Shown here: positions 16,284 through 23,773 of the stretch, one piece after another | Layout: the number at the start of each line of letters is the position of its first letter | How positions within the stretch are numbered: the stretch's first letter is position 1 | Assembly (NCBI RefSeq): GCF_001422045.1 | Contig: NZ_LMLW01000011.1 | Span: 62,505-126,504 of the forward strand | DNA from: Sphingomonas sp. Leaf242 | Lineage (GTDB): Bacteria > Pseudomonadota > Alphaproteobacteria > Sphingomonadales > Sphingomonadaceae | Direction: 5' to 3' | DNA length: 64,000 nt | Notes under the pieces: model-generated | What the model saw: only the letters and a program-made list of their open reading frames with translations | The model's database searches: none | Told to the model about the DNA's origin: nothing | Program-made: the position numbers and the translations under genes

Positions 16284-17582
16284 ATGGTCCCCCGCTATTC
16301 CCGCCCCGACATGGTCGCGATCTGGACGCCCGAAGCGCGCTTCAAGATCTGGTTCGAGATCGAGGCACACGCCACCGACGCGCTCGCCGAACTTGGCGTG
16401 GTCCCCAAGGAAGCCGCCGCCGCGATCTGGGAAAAGGGCGCTTTCGAGGTCGACCGGATCGACGAGATCGAGCGCGAGACCAAGCACGACGTCATCGCCT
16501 TCCTGACCAACGTCGCCGAGCATGTCGGCCCCGAGGCGCGCTTCATGCACCAGGGCATGACCTCGTCAGACGTGCTCGACACGTGCCTGGCGGTGCAGCT
16601 GGCGAAGGCGAGCGACATCCTGATCGCCGATCTCGATGCACTGCTGGTGGTGCTCGAACGCCGTGCGCGCGAGCACAAGATGACGCCGACGATCGGTCGC
16701 AGCCACGGCATCCACGCCGAGCCGGTGACGTTCGGGCTGAAGCTCGCGCAGGCCCATGCCGAGTTCGCCCGCAACCGCGCACGGCTGGTCGCGGCGCGCG
16801 AGGACGTCGCGACCTGTGCGATCTCGGGCGCGGTTGGCACGTTCGCGAACATCGATCCGTTCGTCGAGGAGTATGTTGCGGGCAAGCTAGGGCTGTCGGT
16901 CGAGCCCGTCTCGACGCAGGTCATCCCGCGCGATCGCCATGCGATGTTCTTTGCGACACTCGGCGTGATCGCCAGCTCGATCGAGCGGCTCGCGACTGAG
17001 GTTCGGCATTTGCAGCGGACCGAAGTGCTTGAGGCGGAAGAGTTCTTCTCGCCCGGCCAGAAGGGGTCGTCGGCGATGCCGCACAAGCGCAATCCGGTGC
17101 TGACCGAGAACCTGACCGGCCTTGCGCGGATGGTGCGCGGCTACGTCACGCCGGCGATGGAGAATGTCGCGTTGTGGCACGAGCGCGATATTTCGCATTC
17201 GTCGGTCGAGCGCTACATCGGCCCGGATGCGACGATCACGCTCGACTTCGCGCTCGCGCGGCTGACCGGGGTGATGGACAAGCTGGTCGTCTACCCCGAG
17301 CGGATGTTGAAGAACCTCAACAAGATGGGCGGCCTCGTCCATTCGCAGCGCGTGCTGCTGGCGCTGACGCAGGCGGGGGTAAGCCGCGAGGACGCGTATC
17401 GCCTAGTGCAGCGCAATGCGATGAAGGTGTGGGATTCGGACGGCGCGCTGTCACTGCTCGAACTACTCAAGGCGGATCCGGAAGTGACGCTGTCGGATGC
17501 CGAACTCGAGGATAAGTTCGACCTCGGCTATCATCTGAAGCACGTCGACACGATCTTCACCCGAGTATTCGGCGCGGCCTGA
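16284..17582 (+). CDS. purB: Adenylosuccinate lyase
   Basis: PurB splits SAICAR to AICAR and adenylosuccinate to AMP, both with release of fumarate, in purine synthesis. The 432-residue product starts with MVPRYSRPDMVAIWTPEARF and shows the fumarase/aspartase-superfamily signature GSSAMPHKRNP near residue 263, the catalytic-loop serine included. The TSSDVLDT and GRSHGIHAEP motifs provide active-site residues. The length is normal. No other pur gene is adjacent. It is followed by a palindromic repeat. Confidence 0.97.
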   Translation: MVPRYSRPDMVAIWTPEARFKIWFEIEAHATDALAELGVVPKEAAAAIWEKGAFEVDRIDEIERETKHDVIAFLTNVAEHVGPEARFMHQGMTSSDVLDTCLAVQLAKASDILIADLDALLVVLERRAREHKMTPTIGRSHGIHAEPVTFGLKLAQAHAEFARNRARLVAAREDVATCAISGAVGTFANIDPFVEEYVAGKLGLSVEPVSTQVIPRDRHAMFFATLGVIASSIERLATEVRHLQRTEVLEAEEFFSPGQKGSSAMPHKRNPVLTENLTGLARMVRGYVTPAMENVALWHERDISHSSVERYIGPDATITLDFALARLTGVMDKLVVYPERMLKNLNKMGGLVHSQRVLLALTQAGVSREDAYRLVQRNAMKVWDSDGALSLLELLKADPEVTLSDAELEDKFDLGYHLKHVDTIFTRVFGAA

Positions 17583-17599
17583 AGACTGGGCGAAGGTTG

Positions 17600-17710
17600 C
17601 TCCCCTTCCTGAAAGGGAGGGGTTGGGGTGGGTAGGCTGGCTCGAGCCACCCCGCCTGGAATTCGCGGAGGCCGACCCACCCCCTGCCCCTCCCTTTCAG
17701 GGAGGGGGGA
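17600..17710. repeat. Palindromic intergenic repeat, family A, copy 2
   Basis: The left arm is CTCCCCTTCCTGAAAGGGAG followed by GGGTTGGGGTGGGTAGG. The right arm is the inverted form ending in CCTCCCTTTCAGGGAGGG. It lies 18 nt after purB, so it may act at the purB mRNA 3' end. Confidence 0.92.
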
Positions 17711-17822
17711 CCGTCGCGGTTCGAGCCAATGCGACGCCCGATCGCGCCAAAGTGCACGCAACGCAATTGCGATTACGCGTTACAAAATTGCGACAACGCG
17801 CAACTAAGTCCATATGCCGCTT

Positions 17823-17840
17823 GCCGGATATTGTTCCGGC
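17823..17840 (+). other. Small hairpin upstream of a microprotein gene
   Basis: GCCGGA TATTGT TCCGGC forms a 6-bp perfect stem with a 6-nt loop, 16 nt before the ATG at 17856 and just ahead of its Shine-Dalgarno (GGAG at about 17844). It could influence translation or mark the 5' untranslated region of the microprotein message. Confidence 0.35.
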
Positions 17841-17855
17841 ATCGGAGACCTACCC

Positions 17856-17942
17856 ATGCGCATGTTCGAAACCGTGACCAGCACCATGCTGGCGATCGCG
17901 GCTCAAGCGCTGGTGGTCGGGGTGGTCATCACCGCCTTCTGA
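17856..17942 (+). CDS. Putative 28-residue membrane microprotein
   Basis: A short reading frame starting MRMFETVTSTMLAIAAQALV and ending GVVITAF encodes an N-terminal amphipathic segment and one predicted membrane helix (about residues 11-26). The ATG has GGAG 8 nt upstream. The codons favour C or G at third positions as in real genes here, and a strong hairpin follows at 17957. It is too short for standard gene calling. No function can be assigned. Single-helix proteins of this size often modulate a membrane complex. Confidence 0.5.
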   Translation: MRMFETVTSTMLAIAAQALVVGVVITAF

Positions 17943-17956
17943 TCCATCGGCCCGCC

Positions 17957-17976
17957 CGCCCCCTCCCGAGGGGGCG
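17957..17976. terminator. GC-rich hairpin between convergent genes
   Basis: CGCCCCCT CCCG AGGGGGCG gives an 8-bp perfect stem with a 4-nt loop. It lies between the microprotein stop (17942) and the TM2 gene stop (18011). It has no U tract and is a probable bidirectional terminator. Confidence 0.5.
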
Positions 17977-18010
17977 CGGCTAGGCCGGGAGTTTCAAGAC
18001 CCGCTAACGA

Positions 18011-18463
18011 CTACCGTTTGCGCGGATAGCGCGCGGCGAATTCCTCGTCGGACATCACCAGATAGCGGATCATGTCGATCAACGCCCAGGGCGCGCTGAT
18101 GACCAGGCCGACGACCGTGAGCGTGAGCACCAGCATGACGATCCCGGAGCCGGTCCGGCCGAGGTAGAAGCGGTGGATGCCGAGTGTGCCGATCACGAAC
18201 GCCATCACCGCCGCGACATATTTGTTGCGGTCGTTGGTGGGGAGTGCCTCGGGCGGTACGGCGCGACGCGGACCTCGCGCGGTGGGCATCGGAAAGACGC
18301 TGAGCGCGCGGTCGTTGGCCGCCTCGAAATCGACCTCGATACCGATCGCGGGTTCGCCGCGATGCGCCCAATCCTCGCGAGCGAACCGGTAACGCTGCCC
18401 GTCCTGCCCCGCGACGAGCCCTTCGCCCGTGCGGGGATCGACGCCTAAAACCTGTCCGCGCAT
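18011..18463 (-). CDS. TM2-domain membrane protein
   Basis: The 150-residue product has an N-terminal beta-rich region of about 60 residues (MRGQVLGVDPRTGEGLVAGQ, resembling a small OB or cold-shock barrel), a linker, and a C-terminal TM2 domain with two membrane helices (VAAVMAFVIGTLGIHRFYLG and a second helix beginning MLVLTLTVVGLV), including the F-Y-L-G and D-x-I-R-Y features. TM2 proteins are widespread and mostly of unknown role. It follows an unrecognised membrane protein on the same strand by 75 nt. Confidence 0.83.
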   Translation of the reverse strand: MRGQVLGVDPRTGEGLVAGQDGQRYRFAREDWAHRGEPAIGIEVDFEAANDRALSVFPMPTARGPRRAVPPEALPTNDRNKYVAAVMAFVIGTLGIHRFYLGRTGSGIVMLVLTLTVVGLVISAPWALIDMIRYLVMSDEEFAARYPRKR

Positions 18464-18538
18464 ATCATTCCTCAGTGTTCGTTTCGCATTCTGGCGGATG
18501 ATGCGGATCAGGCAAGCTTGAACTCATGCTTTGCCAGA

Positions 18539-19009
18539 TCAGGCGGCGAGCGCGGTTTGACGCCAATGTCTGTCGTCGTCGTTGTCGGCATCCGTCGATC
18601 GCATTTTCCGCGAGCGGATCGCACGCTTGTGCGCCTTCGCACCCGGGCGGCGAGTGCAGACGCTGATCCAGCCCGTCATGAAGGTCCGAACGCGCAGGCT
18701 GGATGCCGCAGCGGCCAGCGCCATGAGAATGTCGACATAGGCCGAAACCTCGAACGTCGTGATCCAGATCGCGACATCGGGGGCGGCCAGAGTGAGCAGC
18801 CTGATGCCGTCGCCTTCGCCGACGAGCGTGACCATCGCGGCCGTCAGCATCAGCAGGAACATGACGGCGGCATCGCCCCGCGTGAGCCGTGCCAACCGCG
18901 CCGCAGGCTTGTCGATCAGCACTCGGCGCAGTGCCTTGCCGATCGGCGTCTGGGGGGCGGTGGCCATGACCAGCCAACAGGTGATCGCGGTGAAAAGACA
19001 TGCCAGCAT
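18539..19009 (-). CDS. Unrecognised membrane protein
   Basis: The 156-residue product has three hydrophobic stretches (LACLFTAITCWLVMATA, AAVMFLLMLTAAMVTLV and a third around VDILMALAAAASSL) and a very basic C-terminus with many Arg and Lys. I do not recognise the family. An AAAGGGGGG Shine-Dalgarno lies 4 nt before the ATG. It begins 35 nt after dnaJ on the same strand with no terminator between, so it may be transcribed with the chaperone genes. Confidence 0.6.
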   Translation of the reverse strand: MLACLFTAITCWLVMATAPQTPIGKALRRVLIDKPAARLARLTRGDAAVMFLLMLTAAMVTLVGEGDGIRLLTLAAPDVAIWITTFEVSAYVDILMALAAAASSLRVRTFMTGWISVCTRRPGAKAHKRAIRSRKMRSTDADNDDDRHWRQTALAA

Positions 19010-19043
19010 TGCGCCCCCCTTTAGTTCAGTATCCTAGTCTAAC

Positions 19044-20177
19044 TTATTCCCCCGCGAACACGCCCTTCAGCTTGGCGAAGAAGCCTTGGCTGGCCGGGCA
19101 TTCGTCGCCTGTTTCCGTCTCGCGGAACATCTCGAGTAGTTCCTTCTGGCGGTTGCTGAGACGCGTGGGGGTTTCGACGTCGATCTGGACGACGAGGTCG
19201 CCGTGGCCGCGGCCTTGCAGGACGGGCATGCCGGCGCCGCGTTGGCGGAGTTGCTTGCCCGACTGGATGCCGGCGGGGATCTTCACCTCGTGCGTGCGAC
19301 CGTCGAGGCCGGGGATCGAGAGCGATCCACCCAACGACGCGACCGTGAAGCTGATCGGTGCGCGCGCGAACAATGTCGTGCCTTCGCGCTCGAACAGATT
19401 GTGCTTGGTCACGTGAAGGAAGATGTAGAGGTCGCCGGACGGTGCGCCGCGGGCGCCCGCCTCGCCTTCGCCCGACATGCGGATGCGCGTGCCTTCGTCG
19501 ACGCCGGGAGGGACGTTGATCGACAGCGTCTTGGTCTTCTCGACGCGACCTTCGCCGCGGCAATCGGGGCACGGGTCGGCGATGACTTCGCCAGCACCGT
19601 TACAGACCGGGCAGGCCCGCTCGACCACGAAGAAGCCCTGCTGCGCACGGACTTTGCCGTGACCGCCGCAATGCTGGCAGGTCTTCGCGCGCGTGCCGAC
19701 CTTCGCGCCCGAGCCGTCGCAGGTATCGCAAAGCGCGGAGACGTCGATCGTGATCTCGGTCGTCTTGCCGTGGAACGCTTCTTCCAGGCTGACTTCCATG
19801 TCGTAGCGCAGGTCCGCGCCGCGCCGTGCCGCCGAGCGACCGCCGCCACGCTGCGCGCCGCCCATGAATTCGCCGAAGACGCTTTCGAAGATGTCGCTGA
19901 AGCCGCCGAAATCCTGCGCGCCGCCGCCGTGACCGCCGCCGCCGCCGTTCTGGAACGCGGCATGGCCGAAGCGATCATAGGCCGCGCGCTTCTGCGGGTC
20001 CTTGAGGCACTCGTACGCCTCGCTGACCGCCTTGAACTGCGCCTCGGAATCCTTGCAGCCGGCATTCTTGTCCGGGTGATATTTCATCGCGAGCTTGCGG
20101 TAGGACGACTTGATCGTCCCCGCATCCGCGGTCCGCTCGCATTCGAGCAGTTCGTAATAATCTGTCTGGGTACTCAT
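19044..20177 (-). CDS. dnaJ: Chaperone DnaJ
   Basis: DnaJ delivers unfolded clients to DnaK and stimulates its ATPase. The 377-residue product has the J domain with the HPD motif (YHPDKN, near residue 33), a glycine-rich linker (GGGGGHGGGAQDFGGF), four zinc-binding repeats of CxxCxGxG type (CDTCDGSG, CQHCGGHG, CPVCNGAG, CPDCRGEG), and the C-terminal substrate domains. The start at 20177 gives the canonical MSTQTDYYELLECER. Longer frames run into a repeat. Its Shine-Dalgarno (AAGAGGG) abuts repeat B1, which separates it from dnaK. Confidence 0.98.
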   Translation of the reverse strand: MSTQTDYYELLECERTADAGTIKSSYRKLAMKYHPDKNAGCKDSEAQFKAVSEAYECLKDPQKRAAYDRFGHAAFQNGGGGGHGGGAQDFGGFSDIFESVFGEFMGGAQRGGGRSAARRGADLRYDMEVSLEEAFHGKTTEITIDVSALCDTCDGSGAKVGTRAKTCQHCGGHGKVRAQQGFFVVERACPVCNGAGEVIADPCPDCRGEGRVEKTKTLSINVPPGVDEGTRIRMSGEGEAGARGAPSGDLYIFLHVTKHNLFEREGTTLFARAPISFTVASLGGSLSIPGLDGRTHEVKIPAGIQSGKQLRQRGAGMPVLQGRGHGDLVVQIDVETPTRLSNRQKELLEMFRETETGDECPASQGFFAKLKGVFAGE

Positions 20178-20190
20178 AGCGGCCCTCTTA

Positions 20191-20292
20191 GCCCTCTCCC
20201 CTCCGGGGAGAGGGTTGGGTGAGGGGCAGTTCCACACGGCAGCGCGCGGAACTGCCCCTCCCCCCGGCCCTCTCCCATGAAGGGAGAGGGAG
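20191..20292. repeat. Palindromic intergenic repeat, family B, copy 1
   Basis: The left arm reads CCCTCTCCCCTCCGGGGAGA then GGGTTGGGTGAGGGGCAGTT. The right arm inverts it (AACTGCCCCTCCCCCCGG, then CCCTCTCCCATGAAGGGAGA). It fills the gap between dnaK (stop 20299) and dnaJ (start 20177), so it is transcribed in the dnaKJ message and could cause the lower dnaJ output commonly needed. Confidence 0.9.
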
Positions 20293-20298
20293 TTTCGG

Positions 20299-22206
20299 TT
20301 ACGCCTTCGGGTTGTCGTCGACTTCCGAGAACTCGGCGTCGACGACGTCGTCGTCCTTCTTCGCCGCATCACCATCAGCCGACGGCGAAGCGTCCGCCTG
20401 GGCCTGCTTCTCGTAGATCGCCTGGCCGAGCTTCATCGCGACCTGAGCGAGCGCGGTGCTCTTCTCGGTCATCGCATCCGCATCGCCGCTCTCGACCGCA
20501 GCCTTGGTCGCGTCGATCGCAGCCTGGATCTCGGTCTTCAGCGACTCGTCGACCTTGTCGCCGTTGTCCGCCAGCTGACGCTCGGTGGTGTGGACCAGCG
20601 ACTCGGCGTTGTTCTTCGCCTCGGCGCCCGCACGACGCTTCTTGTCCTCCTCGGCGAAGGTCTCGGCATCGCGGACCATCTGGTCGATGTCGTTGTCCGA
20701 AAGACCGCCCGATGCCTGGATGCGGATCTGCTGCTCCTTGCCGGTGCCCTTGTCCTTGGCAGAGACGCTGACGAGGCCGTTGGCATCGATGTCGAACGTG
20801 ACCTCGATCTGCGGCACGCCGCGCGGTGCGGGCGGGATGCCGACGAGATCGAAATTGCCGAGCATCTTGTTGTCGGCGGCCATCTCGCGCTCGCCCTGGA
20901 ACACGCGGATCGTCACCGCGCCCTGGTTGTCGTCGGCGGTCGAATAGGTCTGCGACTTCTTGGTCGGGATCGTCGTGTTACGATCGATCATCCGGGTGAA
21001 CACGCCACCCAGCGTCTCGATACCGAGCGACAGCGGCGTCACGTCGAGCAGCAGCACGTCCTTCACGTCGCCCTGCAGCACGCCGGCCTGGATCGCGGCG
21101 CCCATCGCGACGACCTCGTCCGGGTTGACGCCGGTGTGCGGCTCCTTGCCGAAGAACTGCTTCACGACTTCACGCACGCGCGGCATGCGGGTCATGCCGC
21201 CGACCAGCACGACTTCGGAGATGTCCTCGGGCTTCAGGCCACCGTCTGCCAGCGCCTTGCGGCAAGGCTCGAGCGTGCGCTTGACCAGGTCCTCGACCAT
21301 CCGCTCCAGGTCGGCGCGGGTGATCGACTTCACCAGATGCTTCGGCCCGTTCTGGTCCGCGGTGATGAAGGGCAGGTTGACCTCGGTCGACTGTGCCGAG
21401 CTGAGCTCGATCTTCGCCTTCTCGGCGGCTTCCTTCAGACGCTGCAGCGCCAGCTTGTCCTTGGCGAGGTCGATGCCCTCGGCCTTCTTGAACTCGTCGG
21501 CGAGATACTGGACGATCTTGTTGTCGAAATCCTCACCGCCGAGGAACGTGTCGCCATTGGTGGCCTTCACCTCGAACACGCCGTCGCCAATCTCGAGCAC
21601 CGAGATGTCGAACGTGCCGCCGCCGAGATCGTAGACCGCGATCGTCTTGCCGTCCTGCTTGTCGAGGCCATAAGCCAGCGCCGCCGCGGTCGGCTCGTTG
21701 ATGATGCGCAGCACTTCGAGACCGGCGATCTGGCCGGCGTCCTTGGTCGCCTGGCGCTGGGCGTCGTTGAAGTACGCGGGCACTGTGATGACCGCCTGCG
21801 TGACCGTCTCGCCGAGATACGACTCGGCGGTTTCCTTCATCTTCTGCAGCGTGAACGCCGAGATCTGCGACGGCGAGTAATCCTTGCCACCGGCCGAGAC
21901 CCAGGCGTCGCCGTTCGGGCCGCGCGAGATCTTGTACGGGACCAGCTCGGTGTCCTTCTTGGTGATCGGATCGTCGAAACGACGGCCGATCAGGCGCTTC
22001 ACCGCGAAGATGGTGTTGTCGCCGTTCGTCACTGCCTGGCGCTTGGCCGGCTGGCCGACCAGTCGCTCGCCATCCTTGGCGAACGCGACGATCGACGGCG
22101 TGGTGCGCGCGCCCTCGGAATTCTCGATGACCTTGGGCTTGCCGCCTTCCATCACGGAAACGCAGCTGTTGGTCGTGCCGAGATCGATACCGATTACTTT
22201 AGCCAT
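20299..22206 (-). CDS. dnaK: Chaperone DnaK (Hsp70)
   Basis: DnaK is the ATP-driven Hsp70 that binds exposed hydrophobic peptides. The 635-residue product has all the family landmarks: [12 protein letters not shown] at the N-terminus, [40 protein letters not shown] and [12 protein letters not shown] in the ATPase domain, then the substrate-binding domain and a helical lid ending in an acidic tail with the EVDD motif. A heat-shock type promoter lies at 22295-22322. dnaJ follows. Confidence 0.99.
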   Translation of the reverse strand: MAKVIGIDLGTTNSCVSVMEGGKPKVIENSEGARTTPSIVAFAKDGERLVGQPAKRQAVTNGDNTIFAVKRLIGRRFDDPITKKDTELVPYKISRGPNGDAWVSAGGKDYSPSQISAFTLQKMKETAESYLGETVTQAVITVPAYFNDAQRQATKDAGQIAGLEVLRIINEPTAAALAYGLDKQDGKTIAVYDLGGGTFDISVLEIGDGVFEVKATNGDTFLGGEDFDNKIVQYLADEFKKAEGIDLAKDKLALQRLKEAAEKAKIELSSAQSTEVNLPFITADQNGPKHLVKSITRADLERMVEDLVKRTLEPCRKALADGGLKPEDISEVVLVGGMTRMPRVREVVKQFFGKEPHTGVNPDEVVAMGAAIQAGVLQGDVKDVLLLDVTPLSLGIETLGGVFTRMIDRNTTIPTKKSQTYSTADDNQGAVTIRVFQGEREMAADNKMLGNFDLVGIPPAPRGVPQIEVTFDIDANGLVSVSAKDKGTGKEQQIRIQASGGLSDNDIDQMVRDAETFAEEDKKRRAGAEAKNNAESLVHTTERQLADNGDKVDESLKTEIQAAIDATKAAVESGDADAMTEKSTALAQVAMKLGQAIYEKQAQADASPSADGDAAKKDDDVVDAEFSEVDDNPKA

Positions 22207-22294
22207 GAGTTCTAATTAGCCCCTCACTTGAAACGAAAATACGAAATCCGCTCCACCCCGTTTCGGAGGCGGAACCTTTCTGATGATTGGCGCG

Positions 22295-22322
22295 ATATAG
22301 GTGGCCTCGCGCTTGCCGCAAG
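22295..22322 (-). promoter_or_regulatory. dnaK: Candidate RpoH (heat-shock sigma) promoter of dnaK
   Basis: On the minus strand CTTG (22322-22319), then 18 nt, then CTATATCG gives a close match to the alphaproteobacterial RpoH pattern CTTG-N17/18-CYTATnT. It lies about 90 nt before the dnaK ATG. No CIRCE inverted repeat (TTAGCACTC-N9-GAGTGCTAA) is seen here, so HrcA does not appear to control this promoter directly. Confidence 0.7.
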
Positions 22323-22374
22323 ATTGTACCGGTCATAGGATGCACAAGAGGCAACCCCCGGGGAAAGTTAACCT

Positions 22375-22812
22375 ATGCGTATCGTTTTCGGACTGGGTGT
22401 TGCCGCTATGGCACTGGCGTCGTGTTCGCAGCCCAAGGAACTCGCCGTGGACGGGGCGTGGGTGCGGCTCGGCGCGGTCACCGGGCGGCCTGCGGCGGCG
22501 TACTTCACGGTGCATGGCGGGCCAACGCCGGCGACGCTGATCTCGGTCACGACAGATGTCGCGATCAAGTCCGAGATGCACGAGACGATGGACAAGGGCG
22601 GCCTGTCGACAATGGCGCCGCTGACCCGCGTGGAAATTCCCGCGAACACCGACGTAGCGTTCGCGCCGGGTGGTCGGCATGTGATGTTGTTCAACATGAA
22701 CTCGGGAATCAAGCCCGCCGATCGCGTGATGCTGACGTTCGCGTTTGCCGATGGGACGCGAATCATAAACAACGCGACCGTGGTCGCGGCGGGGACTCCG
22801 GTCGGGAAGTGA
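22375..22812 (+). CDS. Periplasmic copper chaperone PCu(A)C
   Basis: PCu(A)C-type proteins deliver Cu(I) to cytochrome c oxidase and related sites. The 145-residue product is probably a lipoprotein (MALASCSQPKE) and carries the copper motif: MHETM near residue 64, then HVMLFNM about 35 residues later, giving the H(M)x10Mx21HxM-type ligands. The 150-bp gap to divergent dnaK includes both promoters. Its stop overlaps the start of the next gene (GTGA), implying translational coupling. Confidence 0.92.
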   Translation: MRIVFGLGVAAMALASCSQPKELAVDGAWVRLGAVTGRPAAAYFTVHGGPTPATLISVTTDVAIKSEMHETMDKGGLSTMAPLTRVEIPANTDVAFAPGGRHVMLFNMNSGIKPADRVMLTFAFADGTRIINNATVVAAGTPVGK

Positions 22813-23273
22813 AGCGCACGCTGACCGAGGGGGAGACGGCGCTCGCGGCGTCGGTGTTCGGGGGTGCGATCGATTACTCTTCGGTAAGTTTAGCCCGCAG
22901 CAAATGGGCGTTCTTCCAGCCTCGCGATACGGTGATGGCGCCGCGCGGGTGCATCCACTTTCACCCCAAGGGCGATCTCTGGTGCGACGACTTCGCGCAC
23001 GCGAACCTGAGTTTGCAAGGGCTGTTCGTCCACGAGATGACGCACATCTGGCAGCATCAGCGCGGCGTGTTCCTGCCCTTGGCGCGGCATCCCTGGTGTC
23101 GGTACGACTATGCGTTCCGGCCCGGCGTGGCGCTGCACCGCTACGGTATCGAGCAACAGGGCGAAATCGTGCGGCATGCCTTCCTGCTGCGCGCGGGAGC
23201 GAAGGTTGCGGGCGCGCCGCCGCTTGCGCAGTATGAGACGGTGCTGCCGTTTACGCCGTTAGTGTCGGCCTAG
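22809..23273 (+). CDS. vgr-related HExxH-motif protein
   Basis: The 154-residue protein begins at a GTG overlapping the PCu(A)C stop by four bases. It contains HEMTHIWQHQRG near residue 76, a zincin-like H-E-x-x-H motif with an unusual third ligand position, as well as histidines in CIHFHPKGDLW. It resembles proteins annotated as vgr-related in sphingomonads, but it has no spike-forming VgrG repeats. It is probably a zinc-dependent hydrolase or a metal-binding protein. There is no signal peptide. Coupling to a copper chaperone suggests a link to metal handling, though this is inferred. Confidence 0.68.
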   Translation: MKRTLTEGETALAASVFGGAIDYSSVSLARSKWAFFQPRDTVMAPRGCIHFHPKGDLWCDDFAHANLSLQGLFVHEMTHIWQHQRGVFLPLARHPWCRYDYAFRPGVALHRYGIEQQGEIVRHAFLLRAGAKVAGAPPLAQYETVLPFTPLVSA

Positions 23274-23308
23274 CCGGATCACGGTTGTCGTTGGGACCAA
23301 TCCACCCC

Positions 23309-23402
23309 GTCACCCCGGACTTGTTCCGGGGTCCACCGTTCCGCGAACTCAAAAACCGATGAGCATGCGGAACTGTGGATGCCGGAACAAGCCCGGCATG
23401 AC
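23309..23402. repeat. Palindromic intergenic repeat, family F
   Basis: GTCACCCCGGACTTGTTCCG then GGGTCC on the left is answered by GCCGGAACAAGCCCGGCATG then AC on the right, with CCACCGTTCCGCG-type inner arms (CCGTTCCGCG / GCGGAAC). It lies between convergent genes ending at 23273 and 23427, where it could serve as a 3' end element. Confidence 0.85.
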
Positions 23403-23426
23403 GAAGAGGGTCAAACCAATCCGGTC

Positions 23427-23666
23427 TTAGAGCCAGCTACGCCCATCCGGCCCGGCACAGCCATAAGGCGGCAATTGCCCCGGGAACCGCGCCTGCATCT
23501 TGTGGCAGCCCCACGCGCGCATCGGCCCCGGTGCATAGCCGTTCAGCGCGATGCCGACCTCGTCATACGGGCTCGAGCCGCGCGCAACGTACATGTACCA
23601 GCGACCGCCGAACATCACCGCCGCCGCGATGAGCACGACGCAAACGACCTGGACGATTTTCTGCAT
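23427..23666 (-). CDS. Small membrane-anchored protein of unknown function
   Basis: The 79-residue product starts MQKIVQVVCVVLIAAAVMFG, one membrane helix, followed by RWYMYVARGSSPYDEVGIAL and a C-terminal domain with two cysteines (WGCHKMQARFPG and YGCAGPDG). The ATG at 23666 has AAGGGG upstream. A longer frame would add 15 residues without a start site. No domain is recognised. The two cysteines in the exposed part could form a disulfide. Confidence 0.6.
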   Translation of the reverse strand: MQKIVQVVCVVLIAAAVMFGGRWYMYVARGSSPYDEVGIALNGYAPGPMRAWGCHKMQARFPGQLPPYGCAGPDGRSWL

Positions 23667-23773
23667 TGGGAACCCCTTTTGTAAATAAGGGCGCCCCGTT
23701 GCAGTCAACATGGATCAATTTCAACCACCGATCTGGTAGATCGCGATCCACCCGAACAGCAAAAATCTGCCGT

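Noticed and set aside
17729..17983. 84-residue plus-strand frame after purB
   Set aside because: It begins at a repeat end with GGGGG upstream, but the protein is rich in Arg, His and Pro with no pattern, and it overlaps the better 28-residue frame at 17856 in another frame.
22207..22374. CIRCE element upstream of dnaK or hrcA
   Set aside because: No TTAGCACTC-N9-GAGTGCTAA pattern could be found in either gap.
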